From Phorcus lineatus (Eukaryota > Mollusca > Gastropoda > Trochida > Trochidae), in contig OV121096.1 of the NCBI GenBank assembly GCA_921293015.1, forward strand, positions 25,679,729-25,743,728: 64,000 nt of DNA, read 5' to 3'. Shown piece by piece: positions 24,301 to 36,900 of this stretch. Made by a program: the position numbers and the translations under genes. The notes beneath the pieces were generated by a model. That model had not been told where the DNA came from and ran no database searches. It was given only the letters and a program-made list of their open reading frames with translations. Position 1 is the first letter of the stretch; every line of letters begins with the position of its first letter.

Positions 24301-27300
24301 TAGCTTCCCTCAAAATGGGCACAAGACAACAAACCTGATGAACATTGTATTTTGAAAGACTTATCTCGTGGGTGATCGTTATTGTGTGTTAGTTTCAGGT
24401 AACAGCGTTCCTTACCTAGCACAGGTAATAAGGAGACGGCACTTTGATTAGGTTATTCAGTTACCTGTCGATGTACATGTACAGGTAGACAGAAAACTTG
24501 GACAGTGTATTTATAATTTCTGAGGGTTTTCAAACTATGGAGTTGAAATGAACCTTGATGACTCAAAAATGATATTGAACTTTTTCAAACTGATCATTTT
24601 TAATGAGATTGTTGATCACACTGTACATGGCATAAAAGGGGTTAATGAGTGACATTTAGTTCTTGAAGCTGCATGATACAGTTTCCTATGTGAAAAAAAG
24701 TTTTTTCACGTTGTAAATCAACGACATATTCCTAACAATTCAATTCAGAGATTATTAATGGGGAAATAAACATGATCGTCATACGTCTATTAAGATATGT
24801 AACATCATTATAATAAAAAAGGAAAATGTTTTCAATAGAATACGCCAAAATTTAAAAAGAAGGAGTAATTATAAAATGTACACATACAGTGTATTTACCT
24901 ATAAAGTCACGTGACTATAGACAACAATGAACAGTACAATGTTCATTATTCATTATTGTACATTATGTGTATCAATCTGTAAGCATTTGTTACAAATCGT
25001 GATCAACTATCAATGCATTTTCTCACAATATTACAACAAACGATTATTGTTTCTCAACGTTGTTTTGATAGCGAAATATGAAACGCATACATCAAAACGG
25101 AAGTTAAATGTTTAGATATGGCATACATAATGACAGAATATATGATAAACAATTATTTCCACAATAACTCCCTTTAGCCTTATCTCAGGTTTTGCTTATT
25201 TCATAATATCTCATACACGATTTCCTCATAGAAGCACAGAGTAATTGTATAATCGTGCTCTTCAGAAAACGTGTTGATTTTAATATGACAGCCTCGGGCA
25301 AGGATATGTGCTATCTCCTTCATTATTTAAACAAACATGCACGTTCTTGAGAGATAACTTATGGGACATGTTCGATGAGAAACAGAAGTTTCTTACACAA
25401 ATTTATTTGTGATATTTGATTTTTTATGATTGAAATGACGACAAACTTCCCTTGCATTCGGTGTTGAGTTAGGGGTGGGTTGGGTAATTTTTCGTTTATT
25501 ATCAAACGGGATGATGCTACAAAAGACATTGATGAATTATCGTCTATAAATAAACAAAGTTCATTAACAATTTACCAATATGCCTTCGAATATCTAGAAT
25601 CTCCCCTTTTTCTTCTTGAATGCCGGATGTGCCTCGATAAAAGATCATTAATGTCCCTCATGAGGTTAGGGCATATGGGGTTTAACGCCGCTGTCAAGAG
25701 TGTTTCACTTATATCACGGCTGCTAGTATTATTGCAGGGAGAAACTCCGCAACACATTGCACACAAACCTTACTGCGTGTAAAACAGTTCTGTACTGCAG
25801 ATTAATTTGCCGGGAGTCCGGGAATCGAACCCCGGATGCCGAACGCGCTATCCTGCCCCCTGTCCCTCACGAAATAATTATCAAAACAATGTACACTTGT
25901 TGAGTTTTAAAGTTCCATACATCAAGAATAAAGGAATGTCTAAAATGGAGAATATCGTTTATGTTTGACAATAAAAAGAAACTTTATTGTTAAATGTAAC
26001 TTATTCAGCACTGAAATAATAATGTCCGCCCAATACAAAAGTCACGTGACATATGTCTGTTTATATTTTCCGAGGTGATCCACACCCATCCTATTAAGAC
26101 TATTCTTTCCAAGACCTTTGATTAAAAAATCAGTCTTTCAAGGAATGTTCATTCTCGTAACCACGGTCTGAAGGATCCGATACTTTTCACAAATCACCAA
26201 TGGGACTTCATCAGGTTTTTTTTGCTCAATTACCCTCCCTTGTCTTGTTATTATACAATAACCAATGAAACGAGGAGTTGGAAGTAAGTTTTTCATAACG
26301 TCGAGTTAACAACATGAAGAACATGAATTTGAAATTTGAAGTTCCTCCCCTCGTGGCTGGCTGTAAGAGTGGGCGAACAGCTTGAAATGCCAGCTGATTT
26401 CTTCTGAGGTTCGCATGTCCATTCGACGTAGCAGTACTAATATCATTGGCTGACTAAAATCAAGGGCGGATACAGAAGTATTTCCAGTACAGAAGTTTAT
26501 GATGTAGTCCGAAAAGGCCAAACAAGGATGAAATATATTATCCATAGATTTCATTTGACGTGAAACCAATAGGAAACACTGGTTAAAGAAAACAATGTTG
26601 GCAAAATCATAAGCATATCCTTACACATCGTTAGCACACGTCATAAAAAATCTAACAATAGCAAGTAAGAAAGTCAGATACAGAAATGTAATATACTATA
26701 TAGCTAGATGCATTACAAACAAAAACTTTTACTATTAGCAAACGTGGAAGTTTTTCTGTATTAACGTTGAAAAGCTTGTTTAAGACCATGATAAGCTAGT
26801 CTTTGAAGAACATTTACCAATGGTATACTAAATAAAAGAATGACTTCCTTGATTACAGCTTCTTTATTGTGAACTTATGTATACTCCTCCTCCCAGTCTG
26901 TTGAAGGAGAAAACATATGCTCCAAAATGTCGGGTATGTCATAAAAAAGAAATACTTATCAAGGTAATCTAGCTTTCATATTAAAAGCTACTTCAAGAAG
27001 GTTCATAATTCTACACTTGATCAAAAGGGCTTTGTATCGGGGTTTTCAGGGAGATGAAAACTATTCCACAGAGTCCTCTAAGTCATCAAATTCACATTCA
27101 TCAAAATTGTAGAAAAATGAGTTACAGATATCCCTACAGTTACTATCTCAAAACGACTAACACGGTGCTATCAAACTCATCACGTGTTATGTAGAATTAC
27201 ATTTCGGCAAATACCATGGCAGACGAATTCTGTTAACGCTCGCTGCTCGCACGAAGTGTGAAGGTTAAATTTTTATCCCCTCTCACTGAACCTGTTTATG

Positions 27301-30300
27301 TCTGAGCGTATCACTCGATGATAGATGTTCTGTAATAAACGTGTGCAATATGGACAACTCACAAAGCCGGAAATAAGTAAATGGAAACGGAAAGTGAGGT
27401 CACTGACATGAATAAGCAAAGTCTCGTGACATCTCGCGGTGTTCTCGTTGCTGAGGGTCGGGTCATCTGATTGGCTAACGTTCCGTGCCATTAAATTTTA
27501 ATGCCACCAGGTTTTGTCTGTTTTGAGTTACTCACTAATTACCGTATCTTTTTCACATACAAGGTGGGTGTGGCATTACGAGAACTTGGTGAGGGTTGAT
27601 TTGCATTTTTAAAATCTGTTTTATATCAATTTATTGATTTCATATTATCTTTATGTTGTGCTTAGTGATGTCATACTTCTATAACTTATTACTTTTACAT
27701 GGATGCGTATTTATTGTAATCGTCAACAAATAAAATACATTTTCTTTTTAAAATTATCATTAATTGTTGAAATAGATGCCTTTGCGTAAACATCTCAAAC
27801 AACAAAAATGACTCAAATATATATTTTTAAAAATTCTTTCATTTTTTTGTGGGAAAATTAATTGGATGATGAATAGTTAATGAATTGATTTGATGATTAT
27901 GGAAAACAAGAAACAAAATAAACACATGTAAACACACGATTAGTTATAGAGTTTCTTCTGTCAGTTGATTGAGTTTTTTTGTTACCTGAAATTTAACGTT
28001 GTAAATTCGAAACTATTAAAGATAAGGAAAACACTAATCAAACTATGCTTCTTCCGCGTATTAAGAAACAGGCGACAGAGAATACATAAAAAACCCAGAA
28101 CAACCAGATGCTAGAGGATCTAGAGAATGTTGAAGTTGGGAAATTTTTCTCTGCGGAGGCAAACAAACATCAATTAAGACATGTGATATTTTGCAGGTCA
28201 CGGCAACCTCTAGCCTGTGGATACGGAAGTTACAATGGTGTTAGAATTAGAAATCGGAAAATAACAAAAACCTGTATCTTACCATGTATATTCATAAAAG
28301 AAATCGGACCTCGTTTATGTTACTGTTGATAAAATAAAACAATAAAATCATCTCCATAGTAATCTGACGGTAACGATATTTGCAACGGAAATAATTTGCA
28401 TGCGATATGAAAATTTCAGTCCACAGATTGGTTATCTTTTGCATTGAATGCTTATTTAGTTAACCTATTTGACGGAGATGATGCCATAACGATCATACGT
28501 GTACATGTGCAAAAAGGAAATTCAAGGATGGCATTATAGTAATTATTTCTACCCATCAAGTTAACAATAGTCATGATAAACCAACGTTAACAAACTTTGA
28601 GTAAACATTGTTTGATGTATGCTCTTCAAGAATACATCATCAGAAAATAGTTTAAAGATATCTACATATCACAAAAACGTGATTATATTATTCTAACCCT
28701 TTGAAGTTTGTAAAAATATCGACATCGTCATGGAAATAGACATTTTAGTACCTATATTGTCTTTTTGGTTTGAAGACATGTTCTGTTCTCAAATAATTTA
28801 CCGATGATTGTAATTTCAAATATGGCGTATCAATCTTGATATGAATATCATTATTTCATTATAACCCCTCTGATATATATACATATCACATCATAAAGTT
28901 GAGTTGCTGTAAAACATCATGTCACAATTTGTTCTCGTTTTAAGCGATTATTCAACAAGACATCATTCTGAAAAAAATATCATGTACATCCACAGATTAT
29001 AATTTCCATCCATGAATAGTTGGGTTTTTTTTTTGAAATTCAAATACACTCTGTCCATTTGTTGTCACTTACTATGTTGAAATGTCTTGTTTCTCTATTG
29101 ATATGCATGTTTGAATTTGTATATACATGAACAAACATGAATAAAGTTATAAAAAATGTTTTTGAATAAAATTGAGTTGCTGTACAACGGAAAAAAGATG
29201 CCATTAACATGATTAATTACAAAGCTTCCTACATCGAACCATCAAAGCCCTCCTTATACTATAATCACTCATAATGATTCACCCTGAGACCCCCGGCCTT
29301 ACAACAGAGGATGTTTGGTGCCAGCTGGCATCTGATAAAAGCTCCGTTTACAAATATGTTACTGGTCAATTCTAGGCCGTCTATATTGAAAGTGGACAGT
29401 GTAAACAAAACGGCACGTGCCATGATTTAACAGATCGCGTACATCAACGAGGGAGTAGTTTGGAATACAGGTGTCGCTTTTATTCATGTTAGCCTATAAT
29501 GGGGGCAGCTAGCCAATCAGATGAAAGCGGATGACGTGCCCAAAACTCCGTACACGCCTGCTGGTCGACGACAATGCAGTGGAGTTCCTGGCCTTCTCTG
29601 TAATGTTTGCGCTTCCACCCATATACATAAGAGATAGATAGTCATCGCCTCCTACACGTGTGAAGTGATAAAGTAATTATGCTGAAGAAAATAGGACATT
29701 TGATAAAGTATTTTTCATAATCACTTAATTGTTATGTGTCTAATGTTATTCTATCTTTTTGTTTCACTTCCATATACAAACATCTACACCTGTTACACCT
29801 TTCACACTTTCTACAATAGCATAATATACATTTCTTATGTTACGAGTCCATAACGAGTTTCGAACCCGATTCTTGCACCGACTGTCAGCACTGAAATTTC
29901 AAAAAGCTCATCCATTAAGCTATCGAGACCAGGAAGTTCACGTTTAGAATATGAATATTAGTTTGGGCTGTTATCTAGTAATACAATCTTAATTCATCAA
30001 ACAGGGCCTCCTTTAAAAAAACATTTCGAAGAATGAGATTACCTTAATGAATTACGATCATCGTAGAGCTTTGTAAATGAAGGCAGAGAACGACATTAAG
30101 ATATTTTGTCAAAATGGTTTAATTAAATCATGTGTATAAATTAAAAACGTTTTCCTAAACAAGTTGACGGTAGCGACATCAAGGGGGTGTGTAATTAAAA
30201 TCAGCATAATAATTAAAGAAATCAAGCTGTGTACTGGCCATGGAACTTCAGTTGCCAATTGTTTCAGAGGTAAATCATGCTGCACATATGATTATTGGCA

Positions 30301-33300
30301 TTGACTTAATCTACGATTACTTTTAGAATAAGTGTACAGCTGGAAAACTATAGAACTTCAAAGTCTATTCTAATATTCATAGCTATGATGTATAATGACT
30401 CTATTGCATGATTCATTGAAATGCTATTTGATAGCACCATACCACCATGTACACCGAAGAAGATTTGTGCTTTTTACTAGAAACATCTAGGTAATGAAGG
30501 TAGTTATAGACTCACACTTTATAAACATCACGACATCATCTCTTGTCATTTTGCCCCAAACGAACAAGGCCGTCTAAAGCGTCTATCTCATTATTACGTG
30601 AGCTTATCATCTATGCATTGAGTACGTTGTCGCGTTCAGTATAGATGACGATGACAATTGTAAATTCTCGATACCGAGTTCTACGTAGGTTAACACATGT
30701 TCTATGCATACATAAAACAAAAGCAAATGATATCTAACTTTATAGCAATACATATATTTTAAGAAGACCTTATACCATTTTCTATTTAAAAACTAGTAAG
30801 TCAAGCGTAAGGCATTTACGTAAATCGTATGCATAACACCGGGAGTGACATATAAAACAATCATGGTTAGCAGAGATTTATGACAACTGTTACACGGAAG
30901 TGGCCTCTAGAATATAAGGCTTTGTAAGCTGCTTCCAAAAGGTTCGTCTACTGTTGCCGAAGGTACTGACCCAGGGTAATGAATTTCACGGTCAGATTAT
31001 TATAATCTTACGCTGAATTGTGTCAATTTTTTTCTTTTAAATTTATAATGAAGGAGCAATTTCACCAATGTTTCCCTTTGAATATGGAACCTTAATTCTG
31101 TTACTATCCAGTTAGATTATTTACTAAAATATGTAAGTTTTTCGATTCTAGAATCAAATTTATAAGTTCATATGAAATAATGCAACATACCATTTAATCA
31201 AATGAACAACGACAGCAAAATACAAATATTAAGACCAAATTAACAGTCGATGTGGCTAATAAATCAGCAATTATATTCGCCAATTAGAAATAATTGTAAA
31301 TACAGATCTAATTCATCACGGACTGTCCCTCCAATGTGATCAGTAAGATCAGTCTTAACGATCGATTACTGAAGTTGTAATAAATATCTATTATTCTATT
31401 TTCAGTTATCAATTATTGGATGTTAGAATATCTAAAGCACGTTGATATTCGGAGTGTAAGCACTATAACGGTTTATAAAACAGGCTAAAAACGAAAATTT
31501 GAAATACATGGACAAACTATTAGGATGCAGTAACCGAGAAAGGCATCTTTCAAACGTTTATATGAAGTCTGCAAATGCTTTAAGAAAACCAGGAGCTGTC
31601 AGTTAAGCAGGGGCGAACACACACGATAAATATCTTCCTCAGTTAGTTTATCTTCCAGTGAAGATATTTGCCTTGTAAAATACACCTCGGTTGTACTGAG
31701 ATTATTTCTTAACGATGTTGTGCCTTTACTCGAGATTTCCTATTATTATGTTATTGCTCACTCCCTCAAATTTTTCACTTATTTTTATTGAGTTAAGGCC
31801 CTTTTGTGATCGGACGTCATGCTAATTACAGAATTATTAATCAGAAACAATTCATTTGTGTATAAACGTTACATTACATTGTATTGAGATTGACACTATC
31901 TCCATATGATAAATAAAATATGAAAATAGGTCACTATAATTAAAATTGGATGTAATATACATACGAGGTCCATTGGACATTACCGTTACAACTTTTGTCG
32001 AAAATATGCAGACTGTGGTTTGGCTCTGCTTGAAACACTAAGTGAGTAATCAGCGATATAAAGTCGAACTGTCTAAATTTTTAAACTGCTGGGACATTCA
32101 GTGCCTGAGTTTGTGTGTGTGGATTGAAACTCGACAAAGTACAAGACTAATAACACTCACATTTATAACATAAATATGATTTTTTTAAAAGCCACAACAA
32201 ATTCAAATAAATAAAAATATTTGTGAAAAATTGTTATTGTGATTTTAGTTTATTTTAGTGATATGCCTATATACGTGAAGAATAATTCAGTAGTTTTTGA
32301 TGGTTATGAATTGAAAAGGTTTACAGTGTGAGACGCTATACATGTTTTGGAACCAACACTTGTAGTTCTAACAGTATCTAAAGTACCATCAGAAAGGAAG
32401 GCAAAATATCATTTTGCGATGGTCAATACATTTGCCTTCTAGCAACTGGGCTATAACGTAATTTACCATGCATCAAAGATCTTCTACGTAATTAAATGGA
32501 AGAAATTGAAGGAACAACAGATATTTCGCAGAGCAGTGCAAAAAATTTCCATGGTCCAAATCAACGCGAAGGTAGTTTGAAATTGGAATACATTTCAGAG
32601 GATACCTTTTCTTTCCTAAAGTCCCTCTTCTGTGTTTTACTGTCTGTTTACAACACAAATAAACCAGTTTGCATAAAGACAACATGTTCATGCAAGTTTC
32701 TGCTATCGCTTTAAAAATGTTTAGGTTTGAAGTTTTGTAATTTGTAATTTATCCATCTTGTTTGAAACGAAAAACTAAAAAGACGAGACAAGACAAGACC
32801 CTTGGAGGAAGGTCAAGGACAATAACATCACATTTATGCCGGGGCTTTACGTCCAGTCGACACGTGGTATCCAAGTAGAAAGCAAGTCAAGATTTGAGTT
32901 CGAATATCCCTATTGATATGTGATACTTTATGTATTCCCTTAACAACGAAATCTTTGGTTTCCAGAAGACGAATGTTATATAATATCCATCGGGGTATCA
33001 CACATATAGTACACCTATTGTACAAGCGGTTGTCAAAGATATCATCTTATTATCTACACGAAAATCCATGAAGCGTAAGACATCTCGTCCATGAGGCCTT
33101 AGCATACAGTGAAGAAACCACCCAATCGTAATCTGATCTGGGGGATATATATCAGCTGTAGCAGTATCATGTGACTACATCTTACAGAGGTTCTTAAACA
33201 CTCATGAGTGAGGACAAGACAACGTCCTTGCAAGCCCTTACCATTTTTGTTTAACTCTTACAGGAAAGCATTAAATAGGTTACATGGATATATAGTGAGT

Positions 33301-33759
33301 AATTTTGAGAATATATGTATGATTTGATAAGTATTTCTATCATTCTGACGCATATATAATTCATGATATAACTCGGTACTATTGTTACCGGACAGAAGAA
33401 AATATGGTATATAAATGGGTATAATAAGTGATTCAAGAGATATGATATTGAAACATATTTACTGTATCATAAACATAGAGATACAAGTGTCACTTGCGTT
33501 TAACTTTTCAGATAAGTATAACGATCTTTTTGAGACAATATGGCAATTGTTACGTTTTCATGGTCTGTAATCGTACAGAAAATCAAAATCAAGCGAGTTT
33601 TTGCCCTCACGCTCTACGTGAGCTTTCCGTCCTCACTCAGCTCGCCTTAGGACACCTGCGTTACCGTTTTACTGATGTACCTATATGTCTGTGTATCTGT
33701 CTTTCTATCTGTCCGTCGGCCTCCCTGTCAGTCTGTCCGTCTCGCTGTCTCTCTATATG

Positions 33760-33812
<53 letters not shown>

Positions 33813-33871
33813 CAATCTTTCTATCTCTCTGTCTATCCATCTGTCTGTTTATCTATGTATCTATATTTATG

Positions 33872-33907
<36 letters not shown>

Positions 33908-36900
33908 CATCTATCTGTCTGTCTATCTGTGTTCCTGATGGATGTCTTTCTTTATCAAGATCGTGTATACAGTTAACTAACATTTGTCATTATATTTATA
34001 TTCTTTGACGCTTTCCCCCTTTGGCGGGTGATGGATGTAATTTTTAAACATCATTACTTAAAAGCCACAATATATTTTACTTAATCCAGCTCACTTGTTC
34101 CTTTTCCGTAATCTCTTCACGGAACTAAGTGCAGCTGATATATTTGATTTGGACACAGACACGTAACGAAGGTCACTTCAGTACAACCTAACCAGCTTTA
34201 GTCAAACAGTTTGGTTATTAGAGACGACAAATACTTTTCAAACAATATGACATACGTGGACTGGGACACAGTAGGATGTCACCGAAACATTAGTTCGCAT
34301 GTCATTATATATGGAAAGTTATTACAATATCTCTAGTGCATGTTGTGGTTTTGTTAGGATATGAAAATATGCTAGAGCTATTTACCATTCAATGCATTTG
34401 TACCTCTGCTTGGAAACATTTCATAGGATTACTTTTAATTTCTTGCATTCTTTCAGTATAACCAGTGGCACCGGTTGTGACTGACTTGCTTAGCAATAAG
34501 GTCTGTATGAAGAAGCGTATTTATCATTAAAATTGGGATGAAATTTTAGGGCATTTAAATTTCCTAGTGAAATTATCGACTGCAAACACAATTCCTAATA
34601 TATGAATCTCCCTGAGCGTGATTATATACCAATACATCTCAAATGACCAAATTGGGATGTTGGAAACTGATAGTGTTAAAATGCATCCACGTAGCAACAA
34701 GTTAATTTAACAGAATGTAAAACCAGATGCTACAACTTCTCATCTCGGATGACCACAAAGTGGACACTAACTGACCAATTGGCAGTCAGATGGAAGGGAA
34801 AAGATAAGCACCTGAGAAGTATAGAATTATCACATAGGCGTAGTTAATTTAATTAGTTATCTACTTGACGTCATTTTATCTTGATAAGGATTGCTCCGGA
34901 TGCAAAACAAGCGTGTTAAAAGGGTAATCATTGTGACATGTAATGTAAAAGTTAGTTAAGGGCGTTTGGATTTGGTTAACATACTGGTATGAGTAAATAT
35001 ATTATTTTGCAGTGGATTTACGTACTCTTCATTTTAATGATATGCAAAAAGTAGATGGCAATTCTGAGGGATTTCTGTGAGACATATTTTAACCCTTTTG
35101 ATGCTGATGTTCTGAAGCGATATCGTTTTTGAGCCAGTAACTACATTCAGTTTACGCTATCACAGATAGAACCTTCAACTAATAGGCATTTAGATAATTA
35201 AAAAATATAAATGGCATCACTGATACTCATTTTGTATTTGTATAGTAAAGAAAGAGTTTCTGAATGATGTTTTTTATGTTGACGGCGAAGAATATTACTT
35301 TTGTAAGATCAAAAAATAGAAGATAACAATGATCACAATGTAATGATGTCATAACATATCAAATCGACCCGACTCTACATTTCAATGCGATATCGTATAT
35401 TTATATATAGGAGCAGTGGTGTCGAGGTTTCACGTACAAATATTTCTGTACATATCGTCTTGCACCTGACAGAAAAAGTGATAAAATCACATAAATATCA
35501 TATTCGTTAGATTACCATATAACATCCAGTTACAGAGAAAAGCGTTACCCTTATAAAAATCCGGGCAATGGTTGCCTTTAGCTTTATGTCCTGTCTTTCT
35601 CCCTCTGTCACAACATTGTGATAGATCAAGTCATAACTGCAAAATCATCAAAAGAATACATTTCGTGTCTCCTCTTTCAAATGACATGACATTTGACTTA
35701 TTTACCATCGCTACCGCTCCCGAATTAGTGACCTTCAACTTCAAAGGTCAACAGACGACAGTTTAATGATTATGTAACGTAGCAGACGACAAATTTTATC
35801 ACGTGACCGCCCAGATTTTGCCAAAAGATTATCCATGACCTGGTGTTACCGTTTGAAGGGTGTTAACCTTCCGTTTTAATTTTTTTCGGAAAGTTATTTT
35901 TTTCATAAAAGTCAACTACTCATTATGTATTTCTACAAAACGAAAATAAGTTAAAGTATCAAGTTTGTACATAGGATCCACTAAAATTAAACAAATTACA
36001 GAAAATGGATTTATGAGATAACAAAGTTTGTAAATCATTACTTGATTATTTCAATGAATTTCAAGGTTCAAAGAAATACACTAACGTAGCTATGATGTTA
36101 TATTGATAAAGAAGTGTCAAGACTCCATTGCATTGTATGACCATGAGACAACGCATCCTTACATAGTGATGAAAATATGTCCTTTATAAACAGTTCACAC
36201 TCGTCCTTGGAAAACATGAGTCCTTGAAATCACACTTAATGTTATCTGATATACACTCAGTTATTGAAGCAACAATTCAGTAAAACGTTGACCTAAAATC
36301 AATGTCCCCATTTATAAAACAAAAGTCTGGAAATGATTTCAATCCCCGACCGGTTTCACACTATTCAGTGATCATCATGGGGTCTTTTTTTATGTCCTGT
36401 ATGTATGTATGTATATGATATATCTGTGATATAACAAAACCTCTTCAGCGTATTGGGAACATACTTAGTAGATCTCCTAAGAAATTACCGCTGATCGGAA
36501 TCTGTATTTAAAGGAGTGGTTGCAGTCGATGGAACATGTCATTGATTTTCACAATAGGCTTCTAACGAAAGGTATATTAAATTCTATCAATAATGTCAAA
36601 TTTCCGATAACTGACGTTGTAACTTCTAATGTCATGAAGAACGAAGTCTTCACGTCTGTACATACATGAGAGGTAGGGTTTTATCATTTATCAAAAATTT
36701 GTTTAAACTGTCATATTGATTTGATATAAATCATATCATGAGATGTAAATTATACTTTTTGATAAAGGTGCGAGATTTATCACTATTTTGATATAGTTCA
36801 AAGTCAAAATAATAAATTCATCAATGCAGTTGGGATTTTCATAGGATGATACACAGCAAGCATATTCCCACACATCCAAACATGAACTACGATGATAACA

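Noticed and set aside
26306-26569. 87-codon minus-strand ORF
   Set aside because: No recognisable domain, no phase-compatible neighbours, and position inside the TNFR intron; more likely repeat-derived or chance.
33494-34008. Leu-Ser-Ile-Tyr repeat ORFs
   Set aside because: Artefact of the ATCT microsatellite; the front part is the inverse of a 28S rRNA fragment.
35730-35751. Everted TGACCT/AGGTCA half sites
   Set aside because: Spacer of 10 bases does not match a standard nuclear-receptor arrangement and it lies deep in an intron.
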